The position numbers and the translations under genes were made by a program. DNA of 64,000 nt from contig NZ_CP121208.1 in assembly GCF_029625435.1 (NCBI RefSeq), positions 806,001 to 870,000 of the forward strand, written 5' to 3'. The notes beneath the pieces are model-generated. The model did no database searches and was not told where the DNA came from. It saw only the letters and a list, made by a program, of their open reading frames with translations. This stretch comes from Arcanobacterium canis (GTDB lineage: Bacteria; Actinomycetota; Actinomycetes; Actinomycetales; Actinomycetaceae). Of this stretch, positions 17,907 through 30,922 are shown one piece after another; position 1 is the stretch's first letter, and each line of letters begins with the position of its first letter.

Positions 17907-17964
17907 ATCGCCTTTTATGAGAACCTAGGGCACAATAGTTGGGTGACCATAGAAAGGAAAGACC

Positions 17965-19230
17965 GTGACTGATGTCCTCGAAGAATTGCAATGGCGTGGG
18001 TTGATTGCTCAGCATACTGATTTTGGTGCGCTCAAAGAAGCGCTCGAATCAGGGCCGGTGACGTTCTATTGCGGTTTTGATCCGACGGCGCCATCACTCC
18101 ACCATGGACATCTCGTCGCAGTGAAGCTTATGCGCCATCTCCAGCTTGCTGGCCACCATCCGCTTGTCCTTGTTGGGGGAGCGACAGGTCTGGTTGGTGA
18201 CCCGCGTGCGAAAGGTGAGCGTACACTCAACGCCCGCAATGTTGTAGCTGGTTGGGCTGATGCACTCAAGGCACAACTTGAGACGCTTCTTGATTTTGAT
18301 GGCGATAACCCTGCACGAACTGTGAATAACCTTGACTGGACCGAGGAAATGAGCGCGATTGATTTCTTGCGTGATCTCGGGAAGAACTTCCGTATGGGAA
18401 CGATGTTGAATAAAGATATTGTTTCGCGTCGCCTTGAGTCCGACGAGGGGCTGTCCTACACAGAGTTTTCGTACCAGATACTTCAGGCGAATGATTACCT
18501 CGAATTGTTCCGACGCTACAACTGCACCCTCGAAGTCGGCGGAAACGATCAGTGGGGCAATATGGCGGGCGGAATGGATCTCATCCGAAAGGTTGAAGGT
18601 AAGTCAGTTCATGTTTTGACTAACCCGCTTATCACGAAATCTGATGGCACAAAGTTTGGCAAAACCGAAGGTGGTGCTGTGTGGCTTAACCCAGACATGC
18701 TTTCGCCTTACAAGTTCTACCAATTCTGGTTGAATACGGCCGATGATGACGTCATTCATATGCTCAAAGTGTTCACCTTCCTCTCCCGCGAAGAAATTGG
18801 CGATCTTGAGCGTGCGGTGGCTGAACAGCCTCAGGCTCGCCAGGCACAGAAAGTTTTGGCCGAGGAAGTGACTACCTGGGTTCATGGCGAACAGAATGCG
18901 AAGCGCGCTATTGCTGCCTCAGCAGTTCTCTTTGGAAAGGACGATCCAACCGGACTCGATGAGCGTACCCTGGCTGATGCAACTGCAGAATTGCCGCATA
19001 CCCAAGCCGCACTTGGCGATGAACTGGTCGATGTGCTGGTGTCCCTCGGATTTGAAAAAGGCCGCGGTGCAGCACGTCGGACCATCGAATCGGGTGGAGC
19101 AAATATCAATAACACTAAGGTTGACGATGCCAATCGAACAATTGCCGAAGGTGATCTTCTCCCAGGCGGAATTATTTTGATCCGTAAGGGGCGAAAGAAT
19201 CAGGCAGTAGTTCGGGTCGTACAGCAATAA
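17965..19230 (+). CDS. tyrS: Tyrosine--tRNA ligase
   Basis: This is a class I synthetase, 421 residues. The HIGH-like motif lies in DPTAPSLHHGHL (residues about 42-53) and the KMSKS-like motif in KSDGTKFGKTEGG (about 230). A C-terminal S4 RNA-binding domain (about 355-421) is present. The start is GTG with GAAAGGAAAG upstream. A perfect terminator follows, separating it from the rrn operon. Confidence 0.97.
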   Translation: MTDVLEELQWRGLIAQHTDFGALKEALESGPVTFYCGFDPTAPSLHHGHLVAVKLMRHLQLAGHHPLVLVGGATGLVGDPRAKGERTLNARNVVAGWADALKAQLETLLDFDGDNPARTVNNLDWTEEMSAIDFLRDLGKNFRMGTMLNKDIVSRRLESDEGLSYTEFSYQILQANDYLELFRRYNCTLEVGGNDQWGNMAGGMDLIRKVEGKSVHVLTNPLITKSDGTKFGKTEGGAVWLNPDMLSPYKFYQFWLNTADDDVIHMLKVFTFLSREEIGDLERAVAEQPQARQAQKVLAEEVTTWVHGEQNAKRAIAASAVLFGKDDPTGLDERTLADATAELPHTQAALGDELVDVLVSLGFEKGRGAARRTIESGGANINNTKVDDANRTIAEGDLLPGGIILIRKGRKNQAVVRVVQQ

Positions 19231-19251
19231 CCATCTTGCTACTCATCATCA

Positions 19252-19290
19252 AACGGTGGGGCTGGCTTATAAAAAGCCAGCCCCACCGTT
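19252..19290 (+). terminator. Terminator after tyrS
   Basis: The 17-nt arm at 19252-19268 (AACGGTGGGGCTGGCTT) pairs perfectly with 19274-19290 across an ATAAA loop. No long U-tract follows. Confidence 0.88.
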
Positions 19291-19361
19291 GCTATTGCCG
19301 ATGAGAACGAAGGTAAAACTATAAGAAAAATTGGATGTGACGAGCGACACTAAAAGATGAT

Positions 19362-19390
19362 TTGACGGACGTCAAAAATCTGTCTAAAGT
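19362..19390 (+). promoter_or_regulatory. rrn operon promoter
   Basis: TTGACG (19362-19367) and TAAAGT (19385-19390) have the optimal 17-bp spacing, about 390 bp upstream of the 16S gene. This is the best -35/-10 pair in the 19.3-19.8 kb region. Additional promoters may exist but none is as clear. Confidence 0.7.
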
Positions 19391-19777
19391 ATTTTCCTGT
19401 TGCGAAGCGCGAAAGAAAAAACAACGAGAATAGATCGTTGAGATTCTTGAAGTGCAAAGCCGAAAATCGAGATTACGATTTGAAAGGTCTGCAACAATGG
19501 ATTAAACTCTAATCCAGTCTCTGAAGGGAATTTCTTTTAAGGAATATCTCTGAAGTGAGTGTGTTGTTTGAGATCTCAATAGTGTGTCAGCTTTTTATGT
19601 CTGGCCTGGATTGAGCATTTTGTGTGTTTGGTTTGGGTTGGTTTTTGTTTGGTCTGGCTGGGCCTTTTGTGGGTTTGGTTGGGCTGTTTTTTATGCCAGT
19701 TTGTCTGGTTTTTTGGGGCCTGTTTGGGCTTTCTGGATTATTGATTGGGGCCGCATTTGTTTTGTGGTTTTGGTTTT
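19391..19777 (+). other. rRNA leader with actinobacterial boxA-like element and G/T-rich stretch
   Basis: The leader RNA contains GTTGTTTGAGATCTCAATAG (19563-19582) followed by TGTGT, closely matching the conserved actinobacterial rrn antitermination/processing element. From about 19590 to 19780 the plus strand is almost free of C and A and very rich in G and T. No credible gene is present. ATGCCAGTTT at 19693-19702 can pair with AAGCTGGCAT at 21389-21398 (one G-U), a candidate 16S precursor processing stem. Confidence 0.75.
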
Positions 19778-24606
<4,829 letters not shown>

Positions 24607-24703
24607 AACAATGTTAATAATTGATTCTCGCGTCTTCTATACAATTCTGGACCACCAGACACACACACTCTTGGGGGTGTGTGGTGGTGTTAGTCCGCGT
24701 GTT

Positions 24704-24823
24704 TTGACGGTGGCGATAGCGGTAGGGATCCGCCCGGTCCCATTCCGAACCCGGAAGCTAAGCCTACCAGCGCTGATGGTACTGCACTCGTGAGGGTGTG
24801 GGAGAGTAAGACACTGCCGTCAT
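24704..24823 (+). rRNA. rrf: 5S ribosomal RNA
   Basis: The terminal stem TTGACGGTGGC...CACTGCCGTCA brackets about 120 nt with the canonical loop sequences GGGATCCGCCCGGTCCCATTCC and CGAACCCGGAAGCTAAG. It completes the 16S-23S-5S operon. Ends are estimated to within a few bases. Confidence 0.95.
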
Positions 24824-24834
24824 TAAACTTCAGG

Positions 24835-24903
24835 GTGTGGCCCCCACACAAACCATTTCCTAGTCCTGGTAACAGGACCAGGAGGTTTGGGTGGGGGCCA
24901 CAC
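24835..24903 (+). terminator. Large hairpin terminating the rrn operon
   Basis: The outer arms 24835-24854 and 24884-24903 pair over 20 positions with one mismatch (GTGTGGCCCCCAC paired with its complement). The 29-nt interior folds again (GTCCTG/CAGGAC around GTAA). It is followed by CA repeats rather than a U-tract. Position and stability support termination of the rRNA transcript. Confidence 0.8.
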
Positions 24904-24995
24904 CCACACCCACACAAAATGTTTTCGGTGTAAATTTCTGCGCTATCGTTTATGTGAATTATTGCGGCGTGTTTTATCTTTTGCGTTGCCAGCGC

Positions 24996-25001
24996 TAGAC
25001 T
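24996..25001 (+). promoter_or_regulatory. Candidate -10 of the TPR-protein operon
   Basis: TAGACT lies 57 bp upstream of the ATG at 25059. The same hexamer is used upstream of infC and glgA. No strong -35 is visible. Confidence 0.4.
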
Positions 25002-25058
25002 TATTTTGCACCTGTGATGCGCCTGTTTTCTGATTAACAATTGAACCGTGAGGTAAAA

Positions 25059-26318
25059 ATGGCCAACCATTACGACAATAATGAACACTCATCCCGTCGC
25101 GAGCGGAGATCCTCTGGTTGGCATTCAGCGTCAGAACGTCGGGGCAATTCCCAACGTCAGTGGCGACGTAACGATTCTTCTGATTATCGATCAGAATCAC
25201 GTCACAATGATCGTTCGGATCGTCGGGGTGGCTATCGTCGTCATGACCGTGATGATCGTCGTGATGGGTTCCGTCGGGATAATGATGATCGTGGTTTGCG
25301 CGGTGGAGAGCGTTCGGATCGCGGTTTTAGGCGTGATGATCGTGGCTATGGTCGTGATGACCGTCGGGGTGGCTATCGTCGTCATGACCGTGATGATCGA
25401 CGCGACGACCGTTTTGAGTCGAAGTCGCAACGAGGTCAAGGGCGTGATCGGCGCGAGGATGCACAACTTTCCACTACGGAACTCGAAGTTCCAGCATCGA
25501 TCACTCCTGAATCTCTCGACCCCACGGCATACCGTCGGCTGAACTCTCTCAACAATGAGAACGCGCATCGAGTTGCTCGTCATCTTGCCTATGCTGGAGA
25601 GATGATTGATATTGACCCTGAAGTTGCATATCAACATGCTAAGGCAGCGTTCATTACTGCAGCTCGTATCGATATTGTCCGCGAAGCTCTCGGTATCACA
25701 GCCTACATGACAGGGCGTTACGCAGAGGCGTTGCGTGAGTTACGTACGTATCGTCGTATGAGTGACGACTATCAGCACGTCCCGCTTGAAGCAGACTCTG
25801 AGCGCGGCATGGGCCGTCCGGAGAAAGCCCTTCGGTTCATCGAGGGTATCCCCATGAACCGGCTTGAGCCTGCAGCACAGGTAGAGTTGGCGTTCGTCGT
25901 TTCTGGAGCACGTGCCGAGACGGGCGATTCCGAAGGCGGACTTGCGGTCATGGAAAAACTGAAGATTACAAATCTTCCTCAAGAAGTCGCCGCACGCGCG
26001 AGTTTAATTAAGGCAGACCGCCTTGAGGAACTCGGACGAACTGAGGAAGCCGCCGAGCTGCGCGCAAAATATGCCGACGATGAGGCATCCGACGAAGTTG
26101 ACGTTTACGACTTGAATGATGTCCTCGATGATATGAAGGATGAGGATCCTCATACTCCACTTGCCTCTGAAGAAGAGGATACGGACGATCTCGATTTCGC
26201 AGGAGATGATTTCGACGACGAGGATCTTGAGGATGCGCCGTTAGCGGACGAGGCTGTTGAAGAAGCTGTTTTCAACGATGATTCATCTGACGATGGTCTC
26301 AATGAAGATGAGCAGTGA
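25059..26318 (+). CDS. Charged, TPR-like protein with RRDDR-rich N-terminus
   Basis: The 419-residue protein has three parts. An N-terminal tail (about 1-130) is extremely rich in Arg, Asp and Gly with repeated RRxDRDDRR and GGYRRHDRDDRR units. A central helical tetratricopeptide-like region (about 140-355) contains YQHAKAAFITAARIDIVREALGITAYMTGRYAEALRELR. The C-terminus is strongly acidic (about 355-419). The start is the ATG at 25059 with GAGG upstream. The position between tyrS/rrn and the HAD phosphatase matches the mycobacterial gene order, where the homologue is an uncharacterised TPR protein. The tail may bind RNA; this is an inference from composition. Confidence 0.85.
   Translation: MANHYDNNEHSSRRERRSSGWHSASERRGNSQRQWRRNDSSDYRSESRHNDRSDRRGGYRRHDRDDRRDGFRRDNDDRGLRGGERSDRGFRRDDRGYGRDDRRGGYRRHDRDDRRDDRFESKSQRGQGRDRREDAQLSTTELEVPASITPESLDPTAYRRLNSLNNENAHRVARHLAYAGEMIDIDPEVAYQHAKAAFITAARIDIVREALGITAYMTGRYAEALRELRTYRRMSDDYQHVPLEADSERGMGRPEKALRFIEGIPMNRLEPAAQVELAFVVSGARAETGDSEGGLAVMEKLKITNLPQEVAARASLIKADRLEELGRTEEAAELRAKYADDEASDEVDVYDLNDVLDDMKDEDPHTPLASEEEDTDDLDFAGDDFDDEDLEDAPLADEAVEEAVFNDDSSDDGLNEDEQ
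25221..25399 (+). repeat. 38-bp direct repeat inside the TPR-protein gene
   Basis: An identical 38-bp sequence occurs at 25221-25258 and 25362-25399. The copies are offset by 141 bp (47 codons) and so stay in frame. They encode the same RRGGYRRHDRDDR-type unit. Shorter related GATGATCGT units lie between them. Such repeats can expand or contract by slippage or recombination. Confidence 0.85.
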
Positions 26319-27355
26319 GTGAGGTACATAACACGATGACACAACAGTACGCAGGACCAGCTCTCAACGATATTGCGGATTTGATGCTCACAGACCTTGA
26401 CGGCGTGGCGTATCTTGGTCAACAAGCAGCGCCCTTTGCAGCTGAGGGGATTGCAGAGGCGAAAGAACACGGTGTTCATCCGGTTTATGTGACGAATAAT
26501 TCGTCGCGTCCACCGGTAAAAGTCGCCGAGCACTTGACCGAACTCGGCATTCCAACGGCCCCTGAGGACGTTATTAATACCGCGATAACTGGTGTTATGC
26601 AAGTCAGTGAGCAGGTTCCGGCCGGATCGAAGGTGCTCGCCGTCGGCGGCGACGGCGTATTTGAAGCACTTCGGGAAGCGGGTTTCGATGTCGTCACGAG
26701 CGCTGATGATCATCCCGCGGCTGTTTTGCAAGGCTTTGCTGAGCATGTGAGCTGGGTTGAGCTCTCTGAGATCGTGCTGGCAATACGGCAGGGGGCTGTC
26801 TATGTTGCCACTAACTTGGATGCGACAATGCCTCGCGAACGCGGCGAAACAGTTGGCAATGGTTCGTTGGTCGCTGCAGTTGTTAATGCAACCGGTGTCA
26901 CGCCATTGAGCGCCGGTAAGCCCGCACCAGATATGTATCAGTTAGCAGTGTCTCGCACCGGTTTGACTTCGCCAATCGCGATTGGTGATCGACTGGATAC
27001 AGATACTGTTGGTGCGAATGCAGCAGGAATTATCTCAGTCCATGTGCTCACAGGAGTGTCGCAAGTTCGTGACGTCTTGCTTGCTGAGGAAAAGTCACGC
27101 CCGCGTGTACTTGCACGCGATCTTCGTGATCTTGGAATTGCGTTCAGCGAAGTAACCAAAGACGGCGAGAGTTGGGTCTGCGACGGCGCGTCGGCTCAGG
27201 TCGTTGATCAACGTGTGATTGTCGATGGTGAACCAATTGGAGTTTCCTTGACACATGAGCAATATCGCGCTGCAGCAAGTGCTGCATGGGATGCGCAAGA
27301 TCAAGGAATCCATCTCGATCCGAATTTGATTCCTGGAGCTATTGCTGTCCGCTAA
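26315..27355 (+). CDS. HAD-IIA family hydrolase (NagD-like phosphatase)
   Basis: This HAD phosphatase has 346 residues. Motif I is TDLDGVAYLG (about residue 24), motif II is VTNNSSRP, motif III Lys is in GKPAPDMYQLA, and motif IV is IGDRLDTDTVGANAAG. The NagD/IIA cap lies between motifs II and III. A C-terminal extension of about 80 residues follows the HAD core. The GTG at 26315 overlaps the previous stop; an ATG at 26336 is an alternative start. The mycobacterial neighbour in the same position is a glycerol-3-phosphate phosphatase-like enzyme. Substrate is not determined here. Confidence 0.9.
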   Translation: MSEVHNTMTQQYAGPALNDIADLMLTDLDGVAYLGQQAAPFAAEGIAEAKEHGVHPVYVTNNSSRPPVKVAEHLTELGIPTAPEDVINTAITGVMQVSEQVPAGSKVLAVGGDGVFEALREAGFDVVTSADDHPAAVLQGFAEHVSWVELSEIVLAIRQGAVYVATNLDATMPRERGETVGNGSLVAAVVNATGVTPLSAGKPAPDMYQLAVSRTGLTSPIAIGDRLDTDTVGANAAGIISVHVLTGVSQVRDVLLAEEKSRPRVLARDLRDLGIAFSEVTKDGESWVCDGASAQVVDQRVIVDGEPIGVSLTHEQYRAAASAAWDAQDQGIHLDPNLIPGAIAVR

Positions 27356-27367
27356 TCTGTGGATAAT

Positions 27368-27394
27368 CCCTGCGGGCGCTTTGCGCCCGCAGGG
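27368..27394 (+). terminator. GC-rich hairpin after the HAD gene
   Basis: CCCTGCGGGCGC (27368-27379) pairs perfectly with GCGCCCGCAGGG (27383-27394) across TTT. Instead of a U-tract it is followed immediately by TACAAT (27395-27400), a good -10 for the next gene. Confidence 0.7.
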
Positions 27395-27400
27395 TACAAT
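27395..27400 (+). promoter_or_regulatory. Candidate -10 for the tlyA operon
   Basis: TACAAT directly abuts the hairpin. The expected transcription start lies near 27407, followed by GAGGAGG and the ATG at 27419. The -35 position falls in the hairpin stem and has no match, so confidence is moderate. Confidence 0.45.
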
Positions 27401-27418
27401 GGCGTCTGAGGAGGATTA

Positions 27419-27556
27419 ATGAGTGAGGCAAAACCAGCGGTTGACCCGCGAATCAGACTTGAGATGCTGGAGACCAAGTCACGCGATCAACAAATTGCTG
27501 ACCTTGAGGAGATCCATCGCGAGCTTTCTCATGAGTTAGTGAAGGCACAGATCTGA
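27419..27556 (+). CDS. 45-residue conserved small protein upstream of tlyA
   Basis: This is a short ORF with a strong ribosome binding site (GAGGAGG at 27408-27414) and an ATG at 27419. Its stop overlaps the tlyA start (TGATG). The product is helical and charged (MSEAKPAVDPRIRLEMLETK at the start, ending LSHELVKAQI). Mycobacterium has a small hypothetical gene in the same slot between the phosphatase and tlyA, which supports a real gene. Function unknown. Confidence 0.8.
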   Translation: MSEAKPAVDPRIRLEMLETKSRDQQIADLEEIHRELSHELVKAQI

Positions 27557-28398
27557 TGGCAAAACTCATTCGTGTTGATGCTGAACTCGTTCGCCGTGGA
27601 CTTGCCAAGTCACGTAAAGAAGCAGCAGAGCTCATCGGTGCAGGGCGAGTCTTTCTCGATAAAGCGGGTGTCTCGAAGCCTGCACGGCAAATGGATCCTG
27701 CTCAAGCGCTCGTGGTGAAAGAAAGCGTAGAGCCTTCCTATGCATCACGCGGTGCATACAAGTTGATTGGTGCTCTTGACTATCTGGGCGAAGACGGACC
27801 TCGTGTTGAAGGAGTGCGTGCGCTCGATGCAGGGGCATCCACTGGTGGTTTCACAGATGTTTTGCTTCGACGGGGAGCTGCTTCCGTTGCTGCGGTGGAT
27901 GTTGGCTATGGGCAAATCGCGTGGAAGCTGCGCGAAGACCCGCGTGTTGACGTGATTGAACGTACCAACGTCCGTACCCTCGATCCAGCTGTTGTAGCAC
28001 CAGCTCCGTCTCTTGTCGTCGGAGATCTTTCATTTATTTCTTTGACGCTGGTGATTCCTGCACTCGTCAATGCCTCTTCAGACGATGCAGAATTTGTGCT
28101 GATGGTCAAACCACAATTTGAGATTGGCAAAGATCGTCTCGGGCACGGGGGAGTGGTCCGTAATCTTGCACACCATCATGAGACGGTGAAGAAGGTAGCG
28201 ATATCCGCCCGTGAAGCAGGCCTGCGGTTGCGCGCGGTTGCTCCATCACCGCTACCTGGTCCAGCAGGAAATGTGGAATACTTCCTCTATATGGGAAAAG
28301 AGGGCAAGGATCTCCTCGGCGATGACCTCGATCGCGCCATTGACGATGCGATCAATGCTGGGCCAGCTGGAGGCGTACACAAGGATGTGACGGAATGA
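27556..28398 (+). CDS. tlyA: TlyA family rRNA 2'-O-methyltransferase (hemolysin-like)
   Basis: TlyA methylates ribose 2'-OH of cytidines in 16S and 23S rRNA; loss gives capreomycin resistance in mycobacteria. An N-terminal S4 domain (IRVDAELVRRGLAKSRKEAAELIGAGRVFL, about 3-32) precedes an FtsJ/RrmJ-like domain with the SAM motif ALDAGASTGGFTDVLLRRGA (about 94-113) and VKPQFEIG. Length (280) matches the family. It starts inside the stop of the 45-codon gene and overlaps nadK by 4 bp. Confidence 0.94.
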   Translation: MAKLIRVDAELVRRGLAKSRKEAAELIGAGRVFLDKAGVSKPARQMDPAQALVVKESVEPSYASRGAYKLIGALDYLGEDGPRVEGVRALDAGASTGGFTDVLLRRGAASVAAVDVGYGQIAWKLREDPRVDVIERTNVRTLDPAVVAPAPSLVVGDLSFISLTLVIPALVNASSDDAEFVLMVKPQFEIGKDRLGHGGVVRNLAHHHETVKKVAISAREAGLRLRAVAPSPLPGPAGNVEYFLYMGKEGKDLLGDDLDRAIDDAINAGPAGGVHKDVTE

Positions 28399-29231
28399 GA
28401 AAAATTGCGCTCTTGACACATGAATGGCGTGAAGATGCTTTGTGTCGCGCCGCGTCAGCGAAGGACCGGCTCACGTCGGCGGGAATCGACGTTGTGGACG
28501 CTCAATACACCTCCGACGTCGTCGATGCGGAACTTCTGCTAGTTGCTGGTGGAGACGGGACAATCTTGCGCGGTGCAGAGCTCACACGTGGGACGCAGGT
28601 TCCGATCCTTGGCATTAACTTTGGGCATGTTGGATTCTTAGCTGAAGCTGAGCCGTCGTCGATGGACGAAGTAATTACCGATGTTATCGAACATCGGTGG
28701 AGTGTTGAAGACCGCATGACACTCGATCTTGATATCACTTTGGTTAATGGTCAGGTTATTCATGAATGGGCAGTGAACGAAGCTTCGATCGAGAAAGCGC
28801 ACAATGCGCGCACAATCAATCTTGGAATGGGCGTTGATGGGCGGGGGCTATCAACTTACAACGCCGATGCGGCACTGATCTCGACTCCAACAGGTTCGAC
28901 AGCGTACAACTTCTCTGCGCAAGGGCCAATCGTTTGGCCTGACGTTGAAGCGATGATTTTTAACCCGATCGCAGCACACGCGTTATTTACACGCCCCCTT
29001 GTCGTCGGCCCAAATTCAGTGATCCAGGTACAGGTGTACTCCCAGAATGCAATCATCTGGTGCGATGGCCGACGTTTCATTGACCTCGGAGACGGTGCAC
29101 AGATTGAAGCTCGTCACTCAAGCGAGCGTGTCTATTTAGCCCGTTTGAATGATTCGCCGTTCTCATCACGTCTGGTCAGGAAATTCCACCTTCCTGTCTC
29201 AGGGTGGAGGAGCATAAACACGGATGATTGA
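28395..29231 (+). CDS. nadK: NAD kinase
   Basis: NAD kinase phosphorylates NAD to NADP with ATP or polyphosphate. The GGDGT motif appears in LLVAGGDGTILRGAE (about residues 52-66), and NFGHVGFLAE follows. The NE/D motif (WAVNEASIE) and the glycine-rich STPTGSTAYNFSA are also present. The 278-residue length is normal. The ATG overlaps the tlyA stop and recN overlaps its end, so tlyA-nadK-recN are translationally coupled. Confidence 0.96.
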   Translation: MRKIALLTHEWREDALCRAASAKDRLTSAGIDVVDAQYTSDVVDAELLLVAGGDGTILRGAELTRGTQVPILGINFGHVGFLAEAEPSSMDEVITDVIEHRWSVEDRMTLDLDITLVNGQVIHEWAVNEASIEKAHNARTINLGMGVDGRGLSTYNADAALISTPTGSTAYNFSAQGPIVWPDVEAMIFNPIAAHALFTRPLVVGPNSVIQVQVYSQNAIIWCDGRRFIDLGDGAQIEARHSSERVYLARLNDSPFSSRLVRKFHLPVSGWRSINTDD

Positions 29232-30915
29232 GCGCGTTTCGATTTCAAATCTCGGAGTGATTGAATCCGCAGAACTCACGTTGACGCAGATGATGACTGC
29301 GATCACTGGTGAAACTGGTGCAGGTAAAACCATGGCTCTTACCTCACTTGCACTCCTGATGGGACAGAAAGCAGATCCCTCGCGTGTGCGCAACGGCGCA
29401 GAATTTGCACAAGTTGACGGAGTTTTTTTGGCTTCTGTCGATTCACCGGTGGTCTCCCTCGTTACCGACGCGGGAGGTCGAGTTGATATCGACGGTGACA
29501 AAGCCATCATTTACGTGTCGCGTGTGATTCCTTCACGCGGTCGTTCGCGCGCATACGCTGGTGGAAAGGCTGTGCCAGCTTCCCTTTTGGCATCAATTGC
29601 GGAACACTTGGTGACTGTTCACGGGCAAAGTGACCAGATCCGGCTGAAATCTCAATCGGCGCAACTTGAATCTCTCGATACGTTCGGCGGCGAGTCGTTA
29701 CATGCTTCCCGTAGTGCTTATGACGAGGCGTGGATAGCTGCAAAATCAGCACGTGATGCGCTGAAAGCATTTCGCCAGGATGCTCGTGCGTCAGGATTGG
29801 AACGCCTCTCGCTCGAAGCTTTAGTGAAACGAGTCGAGACGCTCGATCCGCACGAAGGTGAAGATGAAGCTCTTCGGACTGAGGCCATGAAGCTTGAAAA
29901 TATCGAATCATTACGTGAAGCGATGGGCGCGGCTGTCACTGCGCTTGAGGATGCTCAAGACGGGGCTCTGGGGCGGCTGGACTTCGCTCGTCATGAACTC
30001 CAACGTGCGAGTGCTGATGACACGACGTTGTCCCAACTGGCTTCTGAACTGTCCAATTCGATCTCAACAGTGGCCGATATCGCTGCTCAAGTGCGCAGCA
30101 AAATTTCTGAACTTTCTGCGGATCCTGATCGACTGAATAAAATTCATGTTCGCCGCGCTGACCTTACACGTCTTCAACGGGATCTTGCCATGACAATTCC
30201 TGAAGTATTAGTCGAACGTGATCGTGCGGTTGCTCGTCTTCAGGCATTAGTCGATCCAGACATCATGGAGGAGAAACTCGAAGAGACCTATAACGCCGCT
30301 CTCGCCAAGCTCAAGGATGCGGGACTCGCTCTTCGATCACAACGTGAGCGTGCAGCAGTGGAACTTTCTCAGTTGGTTACTCACGAATTGCATTCGTTGG
30401 CCATGAAAGATGCCATATTTAACATTCGTCTTGAGCCACGTGAAAAACCTGCACCACACGGTTTGGAAGATTGTGAGTTCTTACTACAGCCCCATCGTGG
30501 TTCCTCCACACTCCCTCTCGCAACCAGCGCCTCGGGTGGTGAGATGTCACGCATCATGCTCGCCCTTGAAGTCTCACTTGCTGCCCAATCGCACGAGGGC
30601 GAAAGAACTTTTATTTTCGACGAAGTGGACGCGGGAATTGGCGGAAGTACTGCGATTACTGTAGGTGAACGTTTAGCTAAATTAGGTCAACATCATCAAG
30701 TTTTGGTTGTCACTCACTTGGCTCAGGTCGCCGCGTACGCGCACTGTCAGGTTGTCGTTCGTAAGTCTACGGCAGCGACAGTTTCGACCGACGTTCGAGT
30801 CATGAGCGGTGAGGAACGGGTTATTGAGCTGGCGCGGATGCTCTCTGGGCAACCCGATTCAGAAGCGGCACGCGCGCACGCTGGTGAACTACTCGCAGGC
30901 GCGATTGTGTCATGA
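29224..30915 (+). CDS. recN: DNA repair protein RecN
   Basis: RecN is an SMC-like ATPase of double-strand break repair. Walker A GETGAGKT is at residues 29-36. Two coiled-coil arms occupy about 160-370. The ABC signature is TSASGGEMSRIMLALEV and Walker B is RTFIFDEVDAGIGG. Length (563) is typical. It overlaps the nadK 3' end by 8 bp, and steA begins 7 bp after its stop. Confidence 0.96.
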   Translation: MIERVSISNLGVIESAELTLTQMMTAITGETGAGKTMALTSLALLMGQKADPSRVRNGAEFAQVDGVFLASVDSPVVSLVTDAGGRVDIDGDKAIIYVSRVIPSRGRSRAYAGGKAVPASLLASIAEHLVTVHGQSDQIRLKSQSAQLESLDTFGGESLHASRSAYDEAWIAAKSARDALKAFRQDARASGLERLSLEALVKRVETLDPHEGEDEALRTEAMKLENIESLREAMGAAVTALEDAQDGALGRLDFARHELQRASADDTTLSQLASELSNSISTVADIAAQVRSKISELSADPDRLNKIHVRRADLTRLQRDLAMTIPEVLVERDRAVARLQALVDPDIMEEKLEETYNAALAKLKDAGLALRSQRERAAVELSQLVTHELHSLAMKDAIFNIRLEPREKPAPHGLEDCEFLLQPHRGSSTLPLATSASGGEMSRIMLALEVSLAAQSHEGERTFIFDEVDAGIGGSTAITVGERLAKLGQHHQVLVVTHLAQVAAYAHCQVVVRKSTAATVSTDVRVMSGEERVIELARMLSGQPDSEAARAHAGELLAGAIVS

Positions 30916-30922
30916 TGGAGGC

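Noticed and set aside
25221-25399. CRISPR-like array in the GATGATCGT repeats
   Set aside because: The repeats are in frame, encode a repetitive protein tail and lack regular spacers.
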